Positions 1-11,215 of a stretch of DNA of 61,840 nucleotides are shown here, one piece after another. The position numbers were made by a program, and so were the translations under genes. Position 1 is the stretch's first letter; every line of letters starts with the position of its first letter. Below the pieces are notes generated by a model that was not told where the DNA came from, ran no database searches, and saw nothing but the letters and a program-made list of their open reading frames with translations. The DNA is from Pelomyxa schiedti (lineage: Eukaryota > Evosea > Pelobiontida > Pelomyxidae), in contig JAHLWZ010000880.1 of NCBI GenBank assembly GCA_020536535.1, forward strand, positions 1 to 61,840. The letters are read 5' to 3'.

Positions 1-523
1 GGCTGCTGTGAGCTGTTGGGTAACTTCGCCCAGCAGCCTGTTCAAACACAACCAACGCATCACTTTTGCACTCAAACTCTTCCTTTCCCGCTCTTTACGT
101 GGTTTACAGAGCTTTTTGGAGTGGATGAAATGAAAGCAGCCAGCTGAGATTAACAAGTCAAAAAGGTATCTTTGCCAAGTTTTATATCCCTTTTTATTTA
201 CATTGAGATTTCTAGGTACCTTCGCAATATGAGTTGAGCTTTGAAGGAAGAAGATTCCTTACCGTCATCCGTATCCCACTCTCGTAACAAATCTCGCTCT
301 TACGGCACCCCGGGTGCAAGACCCAATGAAGCGGACTCCCTACCCTCGTGCGTTGGAGAAATAACACAAACAATTCAACACCCATCACGTGTGACCAGAC
401 CATACCATTTATTCCTGTTACTGGAATTGTATTGATGCGGCGCAAAACCAAACCACATTTTTAGGGAGTTAGAACAAAGAAATTCATTGTTTCATTATTT
501 GACAAAAAAAACCCTGCCTAGCC
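1..523. other. Left-edge intergenic stretch
   Basis: No open reading frame here looks protein-like. The short frames on both strands lack splice signals, domain motifs or natural composition. The stretch probably holds the 5' flank of the kinase gene that starts at 524. Confidence 0.4.
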
Positions 524-3500
524 ATGCAAGTTTGCGACGAGATACACATGGAGTACGACTACATCCTTCTAGCCCACAAGCACTGGCACAGCAAGGCCAG
601 ATTGCAGGACAAGCTAAAAGCGATGCCTTTCTGCGCCGAGATTGTTAATCAAGCCGAAAACGCTGCAGCAGCACAGGCAGCAGCCGCTCAGACCGCTGCG
701 CAGCTCGTTGCGCCGGACACTGCTGACGCTGCTCCTCAGACCACGCAGCCCGCTAACTCTACGCTGCCAAGGTGCTCCAGCAGGCGAGCGCGAGCAACAC
801 GTCGGAGGCAAGCAAAGTTCACAAATCCTACGGGGGCAACGGGCTCTACACCGACGGCCACGGTGTCAAAAAAGTTTGGTGCGCGGCTCTCACCCGAGCA
901 AGTCAAGGCTCTACTTCCCCGCGTTAGCATGTGTGTTGCCGATTCCTCTTACCCACAAACTGTCTCATTTAGGGCAATCACGCTTCTAAACCCCGTCTAG
1001 GAAATCAATCATCCAAAAGTCGCAGAATTACGTCTGGTACGTCTTCAACTCGGCGGAGGCTGCCTGGGAAACGTACCGTACCTTCATTTTTACTCAACAA
1101 TATTGGCACTTGAAGTTAGAGTATCCGAAGGAATACCCGCCCAACTGGGACCCTAAGGTAGAAAAGGCAACCGGGGGTCTGTACCGCCCACAAACACTGT
1201 ACTGGATTCCTGTCAATGTGCCGATTTCAGCGCCACCATTACGAGGAGCTCAACCACCTCAAAAACGCCTGCCACCTCCGCTGTTGAGCACCAATCGACC
1301 TGGCATCGCTGCTGATCCTACTAGCATTCAGGGGGACCTGGGATACACTCCTGTTGTACTGCGTACTGACCCAAATCCCCTGGGCTCTCCTACCACCAAA
1401 GCGACTACTTGTACGACTTCTACCAGTGCTGTTACTACTACTTCTACTGTCTCTTCTACGACTGTGCTCAGTGTTGAGAATGTTTCTACCTGTGGTAATG
1501 GTGATGTTGCTCAAGAGATACCCATGGAAGATTCCCTTTCACCACTTCCACCACTCATCTCCATTTGTGCTCCGCATCCTTCAAAGGCACCACCAGCACA
1601 CTCACTGCTGCAGAAGCCGTCTGAGGTCCACACACATACGAACTTTCAATTGCCCGAGTCCATCCCATATGTGCCAGCTGCTCCAAAGCTGCTCCCCCAC
1701 AATGTGACAAAATCTACAACGAGTGCTGCGACTCTTACTACCTCGACGACTGTGTCCCAAGACACTGATCCTCGTGCAAGTGGTTCTGATGTTGCTGTGC
1801 CTGAAACTGACTGGGGCGAGTATTACGATGATTCCGACGAGAATGGTTACGCTGACAAGAACGACGAACCAACTCCTGATAATGCGGAAGTATTCTCCGA
1901 GACACCCATGGTAGTTGGCCCCACCGAATCAGATGATAAACAGGAGACTTCAATTCCACCTCCATTGTCCAACCAAACCACCCAGACTACGACAAGTGCC
2001 CAATTAATGAGCATTGATATACCCCGTGGTGTACCTATCTGGGATAGTGCTGAGATAACCCTGAAAAAAGTGCGCGGAAAGGGTGGCTTTTCAACTGTAT
2101 ACTCTGCCAGGCGTGGCAATATCAAGCTGGCCGTAAAAGAGATCCAACCAAACAATTTCAGAGCAGCCAGCGCTATAGTAAAAGAGCTCGATATCTTGCG
2201 GTATTAACCCGTTCATAAATAATCTCAAATGTCACTTTTTCCTACAGAAAATCGCAGAATGACAATATCATCCACTTAATGGGTATGGCGCCAAGCCGTT
2301 TTCCTTGATTGAAGGCACTCTTTTTAATGTTACTATTCAGGTGCCTGTCCTTCACCAGACGGTAACTCTTTCTGGATACTAACAGAGCTGGCAATGATAG
2401 ACCTACACCAACTAATCCACGACCGGAGTGCTGTACACAAACTGCGCCAGAAAGGGTTCCAATTGAGGCTCGCAGACTGGCTGTGGTTGCTTATGGAAGC
2501 TGTATGACTCCACACAACCACTATTCATAGAGGTAACTCTTTTTTTGTTAAGGCGTGTGGAATTCGACAACTCCACAACTTGGGGATAATCCATTGTGAC
2601 TTGAAACCAGGCAATATCCTGGTTACTAAGGACATCACCTCTAAGGTACACACACGTTACTTTCTATCCCAATGCATTTTAAACAATCAACAGATCGCTG
2701 ACATGGGACTCAGCAAAATACTGATAAAAGCGCTTGATATATGTGTGCCAATTGATCACTTTGAGGGGACTGGTTTGTTCCCCATCCCAGACACATTTAG
2801 ATGAAAATTCCTTTCTAGCAAACTACACTGCTCCCGAACTCTCCCTGCCCCTCTTTTCTGGACTCTACCAGGGAGCCACGCGTGCTGCCGATATGTTGAA
2901 AACGTGCAACATTTCTGTTCCTCTGATCCCAAATGTTAGATTCTCGTTTGGGATGATAATATACGAAGTCATTTCGCGGTGCATTCCATTCAATGAGCTC
3001 AATACTGACCAGATACATGCGGAAATAGCTCACGGCAACCGGCCCGACCTCCAATGTCTAAGGAAAAAAACGAAACAGCCGCTACCCCGCTTGGTTTGCC
3101 TCCTTACCAACCAAACACCATTTTCTGATGTTGCTTCCAGCTTGATTTGATAGAACGTTGTTGGAACCAAGACCCTGGCGAGGTTTGGGCACCCAAATTG
3201 TAGTATATAACAATTCTAAACTTCACCAATCGCCAGCGCCCATCCATTGACTACATCATTGACCAGTTAGGCGAAGCCAGGTTCGAATACATGGTGCCAT
3301 CCCCGGAGGCAAGGCATTTCTGGGATTGTGACGTGTCAGGCCCTCCCCTTCTGAACAACAAAATGGTCTCCGTCTCATGGGAACAATTTGTCGCCGTATT
3401 GCGTCATAGAATTCCCGACGAGGAGACAATATATGAGCTCAAGTGTGACATGGGTTCGTTTGTTCCACTCTCCCACAAACAAGGTCTCGGAATCTAACTC

Positions 3501-3642
3501 TGGCCAGAGCACAGTGGACGTGTTTCCCTTCGAAGTTTTGGTGACCACTGGGATTCATTGGCCAACGATTTGGCACATTACACCCAGAACTCCTAATGCA
3601 AAAATCTGTACCATTGTGTTGGTAAAATATCATGAACATTGA
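524..3642 (+). CDS. Protein kinase, TKL-like, multi-exon
   Basis: The 5' part encodes an Ala-rich stretch, an aromatic segment around 1020-1210 (NYVWYVFNS...) and a long Ser/Thr/Pro-rich linker. A kinase domain follows from about 2040. Visible motifs are the glycine loop GKGGFSTVY, the ATP-anchoring lysine in LAVKEI, the catalytic loop HCDLKPGN, a metal-binding DMG in place of DFG (ADMGLSKI), and TAPEL for APE. The loop has DLKPGN as in serine/threonine or TKL kinases. Frame changes at about 770, 890-1010, 2210-2540, 2650-2690, 3060-3150 and 3480 imply six or more introns. The C-terminal segment ends in KYHEH at 3642. The gene is convergent with the transporter ending at 3813. Kinase identity is firm. 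Substrate and exact exons, especially before 1010, are not. Confidence 0.8.
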
Positions 3643-3812
3643 GCTTCCTTTCTCTTGGAAAACTCTTACTTCCGTAGTCCTGCTGTTGTAAAAACAGAAT
3701 AACCTTTGTTTTTACATTCAAGACACCAAGAAACCGAAAGTGTGTTTCTGGGGGGAATTTTCTTTTTTTACTGATTGCTTTTGGTGCCAGACAAAGGTGG
3801 GTTTTTGTTGGT

Positions 3813-6131
3813 CTATGTCTTTGTTCTGGTGTACTTCCACTTGATGGAAATGAGTGACAGTCCAAAAACCGTCGCTGTCCCAGCGAGGCTCCAATTTAGT
3901 ATTTGGGGAGAAAGACTCCCATTAACAGCCAGGAACACAAGGCACCTTGATCAAAAGTTAATTATTCCTGGCTGGGGTACTAATGTGCGAGTTGCAGATA
4001 CATACCCCACGTTGATGATCGTGTTTATCACACTGCAGCTTGTTGAGGGTGCAATCGGGTAGGTAATATCCACGGAGAGTTCGTACAACACCGGCATCAT
4101 GGATGATAAGAATCCTGTCAGAATAACAATTATTGCATATGCCGGTGCTATGTTCTTGGTTGGAATTATGCCGTTCACAATGAGGCAAAACATTAATGAG
4201 CTCAATGAGAGGCCTGTTGGGAAATTAAGATGTTGAATTGATTTGTTTGGGCTTTGGTGCAATGTAATGTCGAAATACCTGCGAAGAGGGTAAGGGCAAC
4301 AGGTTTCATTGTTCTCCCTGTCCAATCGGCGATTCGCCCAGATAATAACCCAACGAAAATTCCAAAGAAAGTTGAAATGAAACCCATCCAGCCAACCTTT
4401 AATAGTGTCAAGGGAGGGCAATAAAATACCTAATATTCAAACATATACCTGTGACTGGGTGAACCCCAGTGGCTCCAGAACAAGTAATAAAATTGCTTGC
4501 CATCCACTAAACATCCCAACGGTGCACCCACATGCCAGAGCCACCACAACAAATGCCGGCTGCAGCATTATTGTTTTTAAATCGCGCCAAAATTGAAGAG
4601 CAGATGCTGATTTGCTGCTTTTTGTTGTAGCCTCGGTTGTGGTTACAATCGGGGCAGTTGTAGGGTCATCTACGATGGGGCTTGCTGAGGTTATGACTGC
4701 AGCAGGTGTTTCTGGCACAACAGCGACTTGTATTACACCAGTTTCAGCCAGCTCAACATCGGGTGTGCCAGATGCTGTCTCGTGTGAAGGGGCTGGAGAT
4801 ATGTGTGTCCAACTGTATCGGTTGCAGGTGCTGCGAAGAGTGTCATCATGTGGATAGGCCGGAAAATAGAATATCGAAAATGCAAAGAGAAATACAGCAA
4901 TAGCTGCTTCACCCCAGAGGAGTAATTTCACATGCTCCGGTTTGGTGACAAACAAGCCAGTGGTAAAACAGACAACAATTCCAAAGTTGCCAGCCAGCGC
5001 GCCTATAGATGAAAATCTTCAGGAGAAATTGCCGCTGACTTAGACACACCTATGGCTGTGGTTGAAGTTCTCACTTTTAGGGGGAACCAAATTGATGAAA
5101 GAAGTGGTGGAGCACTCATGCAAAATGGGCCCTATAATTTAGAGGCAAAAAGTAAATGGAGAGGACATGGAATAATAAAAGAGGGGGGAGGGAAACTTGC
5201 TGCAAGTGCATTGAATATTTGTCCTATATGAGCAAAGTACGCACCAGCAGGGGGGGTCTGGCTGACGCACCTCAGAAGTGCCCCACCTTAGCCAGATTAA
5301 AAAAAAAAAGAAATGTGGTAAGTCAAGAAGTACCAGCAACAAGTGCCGCATTTAAAACCATTGACAGTTTCATTCCAGTCTTATCCATAAGCCAAGAAGA
5401 CAAAACCGTTGCTGGTAGATACATAATTGGTCCCCATGCTGCTAGTAGACTTATGGCTTTGTTTATGTCAAATGATAGGAAAATGCCAAGTCACACATAC
5501 ACAAGGAGTCTTCATACAACTCCTGAGCTGGCGGGGCTAAAAGAAGAAAGTGATTGGCTTAAAGAACCAAGTAATTATTACAGGGTGTTAGTGGCGCCGT
5601 TGATGGGTTTTTCATTTCCTAACTGGGAACACTTTCCACGAACCAATTGGGCCATAGGTCATCCAAATGTTACTGTATGGCCAAGTAGAGTAGGGAGAAA
5701 ATAGAAATTGTTAAAATCCAGTTAGAATTATTGATTTTATTATCCCAGCAGCCACTCCCTCTCCCATAATTGCCACGGGCAGTTCCCAATTACATTACAC
5801 AGCCAATCAAGCAAGCCACCAACCTTTGCATGAACGCCACCGAGAAAAACAGACCCAGAACCCATAATCTCGCTTTGGACTTCGGCGGGTCCCTCTCCCC
5901 CTCCGCCTCCACCGCCACCGCCACCGCCACTGCAGCGCCACCGACGTCGACTGCAACTGTGGCAGGCACAACAACAACCGTTGAAGGAGGAGACGGCTGC
6001 GGGTCCCTGCTGCCTGTGTCGTTCTCGACTCCTGACGTTGTCGTCGTCGTTGTTGTGGCAGTGGATGCTGTTGGCGAAGACAGGAGTTGGATGTCCATGG
6101 ACTGCGGAGCGATGAACCAGACCTGGGGCAA
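3813..6131 (-). CDS. SLC49A4/DIRC2-like major facilitator transporter
   Basis: A 12-helix MFS transporter read through several exons. Exon 1 (5824-6131) gives a Thr/Val/Ala-rich N-terminus and helix 1. Its donor (CAAAG/gttggt) joins an acceptor before 5672 to give AFMQSNIWMTYGPI, the SLC49 helix-1 signature. Next come SLLAAWGPIMYLP and the loop LMDKTGMKLS (helices 2-3), SSIWFPLKVRTSTTAIG (helix 4-5 region), a long Thr/Ala-rich central loop, GMFSGWQAILLLVL, and ELSVDITYPIAPSTSC. The last helices (VFLAVNGSLSPQ) end at a TAG at 3813-3815. The WGPI, WFP..RT.TAI and E...YP motifs are characteristic of the SLC49 family. In animals SLC49A4 is a lysosomal vitamin/electrogenic transporter; substrate here is unknown. 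The first ATG may instead lie about 33 nt downstream. Confidence 0.83.
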
Positions 6132-6279
6132 TCAAGCTTCGCCGACGATAAAGGAAAGTTCAAAACTTTCCTGCAATTTCTGGGACATCAGAGGCACCAA
6201 GTACACAGATCCATCACGGGAGCGGTAGAAGGCCAACCTACAGGAGAGTACGCCCGGCACATTATGGCAAAAAGTAATG

Positions 6280-6351
6280 TGGCCCCGCTCAGAATCGAAC
6301 TGAGATCAAGAGAGCCAAAATCTCCCATACTAACCATTATACTACGGAGCC
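6280..6351 (-). tRNA. tRNA-Gln (anticodon TTG)
   Basis: Read on the minus strand, a cloverleaf forms. The acceptor GGCTCCG pairs with CGGGGCC (one G-T). The D-arm contains AATGGTTAGTAT, the anticodon stem is GGAGA/TCTCT with loop TTTTGGC (anticodon TTG), and the T-arm is TCAGTTCGATTCTGA. No intron is present. A run of five T on the minus strand (about 6271-6275) follows the 3' end and fits a Pol III terminator. Confidence 0.9.
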
Positions 6352-6451
6352 CTGTTAGACTTGCACCCGACGCTCAACTTTTTCCGCCAGGGTTTTTCCC
6401 CCGGTCTCCCGCTTGAAACAGCGCGTTTTCCAGGGGGAAAAATAATCAATT

Positions 6452-6541
6452 GCTCTGGTAGCTCAGTTGGTTAGAGCGCGGTACTTATAAGAACAGTATT
6501 GAGTCATGCTGAGGTCGTGGGTTCGATCCCCACCCGGAGCA
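6452..6541 (+). tRNA. tRNA-Ile (anticodon TAT) with intron
   Basis: The acceptor GCTCTGG pairs with CCGGAGC. The D-arm is TAGCTCAGTTGGTTAGAG, the anticodon loop CTTATAA lies at 6484-6490, and the T-arm is GTGGGTTCGATCCCCAC. An intron of about 26 nt (6491-6516) separates the anticodon loop from the 3' anticodon stem TGCTG, as in eukaryotic tRNA-Ile(UAU) genes. A run of five T after 6543 fits a Pol III terminator. It is transcribed away from tRNA-Gln. Confidence 0.93.
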
Positions 6542-7324
6542 AATTTTTCTTTCTCCATTCGCACGTGAAGACGGCTGGAAGGGAAATATTGGGGGTCAAC
6601 TCTACCCAAAAAACACAAGAAAATTCTGGATCTGGTCCAGATGGTGTCAAAATCGTGTCGAACCAGGGAGAGAAGGTAGTACAGAGCTGTGAGCAGTGTT
6701 TCCCTTGGTTCCCAGTGAAAAAGGAGGCACTGGGACTGAGGAAACCCAAAAAGTGGTGGTAACTGGATGGGTTCCAGAAAAAAAAAGTACAATTTTCTGG
6801 CACCCAGACCAGATTGTATCATTCTCCTAAATTGATTACAAAAAACCTGTTTGATTGAGGGTAAACTGTTGTGGTATGTGGTAGTGCATAAGAAGTTGTG
6901 GCATGATGGTTTTGAGGTCTAATACACATCCACAGTCACCATTGTCCCAAAATATGACATTGGCTTCAGATTGTTAGCTTCTGTGGCTTGAGAATAAGTC
7001 CCACAGAGGAAGAAAACGAGTTAAGAGAATAAAGAGTGTTCTCTTGTTTGTTTGGTTGTTGTAAGGGGGTAAAAAGGGAGTGTGTAAAATTTCACAGAGC
7101 GGTTGTGTGATTGGGTTAAAAGGCTGCGATGTTCAAATGGATTCTCGGACAAGTGTGCATGTAATCAAAACCGCCTGCCACATTGTTGTTGCTGAATTTG
7201 CAGCCCAGCTGTGCTGTGCACTGATCATTACCTTCACTGTCTCATTCTGGTAATAGTCCAGATTCAGCTCAGTCCTCAGTCTCTCCAATCCTCCTGCTAA
7301 AGTGTGCCAGGACTTCAGAGCCTC
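6542..7324. other. Gap downstream of tRNA-Ile, no convincing gene
   Basis: Several frames are open but none shows a domain. A minus-strand frame at 7133-7393 has fairly natural composition, yet its counterpart on the plus strand may be the start of the next gene, so neither is asserted. Confidence 0.3.
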
Positions 7325-7902
7325 ATGAGCAAGGCCAAGTTTGTGTACTTTGTGGAACAACTTTGTGGAACAACATTTCGACACCTTCAACACCCCAAAT
7401 CCTCCACCAAGGCTTTCTTCTGAAAGCAGCTGAAAAAAAGCTTAAGAGATGATGACATACAACTCCTACCAACATGTGCTGTTCAAGAAGGACCTCAAAC
7501 TCCACCTTCTGTGACAACCACAACAACTTCAGTGCTAAAACCACCAAAAAAGGGTAGGTACCACAGTTTTTTTTTTTGTTTTAACTGTTTACAGCATATC
7601 TGGGGATTTCTTATTTCTCTTCTGAATTGCTGGTGACATTACAAGCTGCACTGCATCTCACTGACACAGACCTACAGCTTGCAGGAAAGTCATCTGCAAA
7701 TGCACAAAGGAAAGCCATCTCTGACTGGGCTGCAAAAACTGGAAACATGGAAACAACAAAAACAGCTGTGGCTTCTATCAAAGAAAAGCAAGCTGTTCCT
7801 CAGCAACAGCCACTCAAACGCAGACCTTCAGCTTCACAAGTGGCACCCATTCCCAAGGAGACTGCCACAGCACCTCAGCCAAAACGACCCCGAAAGCGTT
7901 AA
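7325..7902 (+). CDS. Small basic protein with C-terminal nuclear localisation-type tail
   Basis: Two exons are well supported. The first (from about 7433 after ...GAAAGCAG) reads LRDDDIQLLPTCAVQEG then a Thr/Pro-rich stretch. It ends at AAAAAGG/gtaggt near 7552. The second begins after a good acceptor (TTTTAACTGTTTACAG, about 7591) and reads YLGISYFSSELLVTLQ through to the basic tail PKRPRKR, stop at 7902. The ATG at 7325 (MSKAKFVYFVEQ) is only a guess because no clear donor links it to the next exon. The basic tail suggests a nuclear protein. No family recognised. Confidence 0.45.
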
Positions 7903-7955
7903 AACCTTAATTTCCCCCATAATATCCGAATTTCGTTTCTCTCGGATTTTTGCGA

Positions 7956-10795
7956 ATGAGGAGACACCACCACGGCACGGCGAACACAGCCACCACGGCT
8001 ACCACGGCGACGGGGTGCAGCGCGGAAGAGGAGGGCACGACGGCGGCGGCGACTGTGGAGGGGACAGGGGGGAGCTTCGACATCGAGGCGCTGGCGCGCG
8101 ACCCCCTGACCTACTGCGACACTCTGCCCAGCGACGCCCTCAAGTCGCTGCAGCGGACGCTCAACAAGAGGTACGACCAAGGCCGCCCTCTGGTCGACGA
8201 CGCCACCTACGACTTGGTTGCTCTGGCCAGAACAAACAGAGTGAGTTTGTGTGTGTGTGTGTGTGTGTGCGTGCGTGTCATCTTCTCTCATTGAAAATGC
8301 GAAAGTGTGGGAGTCGTGTGCCCCCCCCGTTGTTGGAAATGTTCTGGCCAGCCCGTTTGGCGATTGGCATTTGATTCCGTTCCACTTGTTTTTAATACTG
8401 TGCTCAGATGATCAGTTCAAGTACGTTTGACTATGGAGCACTGAAAACGAATCCACAGAATTACTGCAACACTTTGAACCTTGGGTTGCTCTCTGACCTG
8501 AGGAAGGTGTTGGATCATGCGTGGTCGGCCAAACATGCTATTGTTGATAACAGAACGTATGACGTTGTTGTTCTCACTATGGCAAGGATAGTGAGTCTCA
8601 CCTGTTTACTCGTTTTCTTCTCTAAGAATTAATTTTCCTGATAGATTTCAGCAGACCCTCTGGCTGCTGCCAACCAACTTTCTCTTTCCCAAGCACAGGA
8701 TACACAGCGCTTCCTAATATCAAGGTTTTTAAGTCACTTATTCAGCAAGTTAATAAAGCTTGATAGGTATAAATCTGGAATTCGCCTGGTCTCTGATCCG
8801 ATTTATGATGCTTTCCTTAAACAGGTACTGAAAAAAATACGGGTTTCTGTGGTTCTAACCCTCCCTCATTAGCTCAAGGAAAAATTCAACCCAAAGGTGA
8901 GAAAAAAGTTTGTGTACAACGATATAACTTTGTATTCAATGCTAGAGACCCATCAACAATTCACACTGGGTTCACAAAACCCCAAGCTCTGATTTGTGGA
9001 CTCCTGTTGGGGATGCAAAATTTGACTTGGTAATCAAAAATCACCTTAATACTGTGATGTAATTTATCACAGCTGCTCGACAATGCATATGCCAACAAAA
9101 CCGGGAAGGTTTCTCTTGATGGTTTTTCTGTTGATTTCAGTGCAATGACATATCAATCTGGTATACTTGGTCGAACACATCAACTAAAGTATCTTTTTTA
9201 CCCCAAACATTCGATAACCCATTACTGCTCAAAGACGTACAGGAGCACTTCCATTCAGATTGTACCTTGCACTGCCTCTTTGCACATTCCAATCTGGAAA
9301 AGATCCTATTAAATACAAATCAGTAAAATCCACCAAGCCAGTTTTTCAAGAAAGGTAAATTCAACCGAATTATTTCTCTTAACGATGCTTAGTACCTCTG
9401 TGCTCATGATGTTACCAGAGAGTGTTATCGTGGATCTCCTCGTTTCTCTTTTTGTTCCTTCTGGATTCTGTGAGTGCCACGATGTAACAAAGCCTCGTCC
9501 TCGGTACCTCTAACAGGCGGCAGGACAATATATTCCAAGTTGTCTATACATTATGTTCTCTTGAACTTGTATCCAAGCGCTTCCATGCTCCTATTGTGAA
9601 TGGCTGCAGTATCGCAGAGTACAATTCAAAACCTTTACTCCATTTCGTGACTTGGGTATAGAGAAGCAGCAAAACTAATCATGCTAAAAATGAGACTCCC
9701 CCTTCCGCCATCTAATTTCAAACACGCACTGTGGCGCGTTGCACAATGTAGGCATCTTATTTTCCACCTATCTTTTTGCAATGTATACTAACTCTAATAA
9801 AAGCCAAAGAGTCTCAATTGAAGGATCGACTGTACATGGAGCTTAAATCCGACTATGATGACACTGTGACAGGGAAAATTATCAAATACTTTGGGATTTT
9901 TGACCCTTTATTAGTGGTTTGTCATTCCAGGAATCAAACTGTCTTTTTTGACTAACCTGTGACTTGGTTACAGCCAATGGATCCTGCTTGCTTTTTGGGG
10001 GATGGCCTTGTTCAAATGGCAAACGGCACCCAAAAGTATCCTCTCAATTGATCACGTTCCTTACGCAAAACCCACAGACGTGTCTGTGATATCTGTGTTG
10101 GAGATGTTGTGCACACTGAAAATGGGAATCACCGGGCCATTGTTCGCGTTGAAAAGGGACCACCCCATAGAGTGGATGGGACACTTTTGACAAAGATTGT
10201 ATGGGTATGTGGTCTGGGACTCACTCCCAGCCACCCAGTGCTCTTGCACACCGATGCTAGAAAAGGTACTAGAGATAGCAGCCTTTGTGCAGCCGATGGT
10301 TTGGTAGGTCTACCCACTTCTCTTTCCGGAAATTCCGGCTCCTTTTGCGGCAACCAACCTAAAAATGACAGGAACATCCCGAGTCTTGTGAGTGGGTTCA
10401 TCCATGGGTATGCGTTTTGTGAAACTTCAGTTTTGGCTCATTTCATAATCACTCCCACATGTAGGAAGTATCCAAAGTGATGGTTGTAGATGGCATTGAC
10501 GTGATGTACAATTTCGAGCTTGAAGGTTTGTCAGCCATCCATCTTATTCCCATGAGCTAATCCCATTTGCCTCTCCCGTGCAGGAGGCCAACAAGTTAAG
10601 TCACTTTTCAAATAACCAAAATCTAAAAACTAAGCAAAACCCCACATATAGGCACAGGACCACAGTGTGATCATCAATGGGCTTGTAGTAGCCACCCTTG
10701 GCAAGAATGTGGGTGATAGGCTCATTACCATGGCTCCTGATCTGGATGCTCTGTTTGGGACTGGGTACTGGAACCACAAGTCCCAGATATGCTGA
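7956..10795 (+). CDS. Multidomain protein: triplicated N-terminal motif, WWE-like, F-box-like and Hint domains
   Basis: A many-exon gene. Exon 1 encodes a Thr/Ala-rich leader, then three related modules with the pattern Y...PLVDDATYD (about 8070-8240, 8420-8590, 8650-8820). This resembles the short motif at the start of NAD-dependent DNA ligases. A WWE-like module follows at about 8950-9190 (HWVHK, LWTPVGDAKFD, LLDNAYAN, VDFSAMTY). Next is an F-box-like helical stretch, about 9400-9760 (LPESVIVDLLVSLF ... LVSKRFHAPIV). The C-terminal Hint domain runs from about 9970 to the stop at 10795: it starts at ACFLGDGLVQMANG, continues VGDVVHTENG, has the TxxH motif LTPSHPVLL, and ends MYNFELEG / INGLVVATLG. 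The first exon carries a (GT)n run just inside its 3' intron. Hint domains self-cleave in Hedgehog and inteins. The overall role is unknown, but WWE plus F-box suggests a ubiquitin or ADP-ribose link. Confidence 0.7.
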
Positions 10796-11215
10796 GCACA
10801 GAACCCCCAAAGTCAAACCCAAAACAAACAAGCCTTGTGTTTGTTAAATAGAGAACCTTATCCTCCTCATGCTGGGTGATCTTATGATAAATTTTGTTCG
10901 TGCAGGGAGATCAGATCAGTGGAAGGCACAAAAGCTGCGCTGGCTAACAGATTTCCCCTCAATCACAGGCGGCACAAAAAAAAAAACGGGGAAGCAAAGA
11001 AGACAGAACAAAAGGAAGAGAGATCCACGACGTTCCATCATTCTTGGCAAATGTATTTCACGAAACGAATTACGAATTTCTTACCCCGAATAAAAGAGTA
11101 TGCTCTAAGTGGTGCCACCCAACAAACCCGCCCCCGAAATCACGACACACAACAAGCAGAACACGAGCAACACAGATAAACAACACAAAAACCAAAGCGA
11201 ACAACTACTGCACGA
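10796..11215. other. Intergenic, 5' flank of phosphatase gene
   Basis: Mostly A-rich sequence before the phosphatase start. No coding motif, tRNA or repeat stands out. Probably promoter and 5' UTR of the downstream gene plus 3' UTR of the Hint gene. Confidence 0.35.

Noticed and set aside
5156-5704. Plus-strand frame of 182 codons
   Set aside because: The opposite strand here encodes helices 1-4 of the SLC49A4-like transporter with family motifs (WGPI, LMDKTG), so this frame is antisense shadow.
5640-5770. Apparent one-base frameshift in helix 1 of the SLC49A4-like gene
   Set aside because: An upstream intronic frame (SIFSLLYLAIQ) mimics helix 1. Joining the donor at 5824 to the acceptor before 5672 gives an unbroken AFMQSNIWMTYGPI, so no frameshift is needed.
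6463-6822. Open frames on both strands overlapping the tRNA-Ile gene
   Set aside because: The minus-strand frame contains GDRTHDL, a well-known false translation of the tRNA T-arm. No protein signal remains outside the tRNA.
7133-7393. Minus-strand frame of 86 codons
   Set aside because: Composition is passable but there are no splice links, motifs or neighbours that support it, and the plus strand may be coding.
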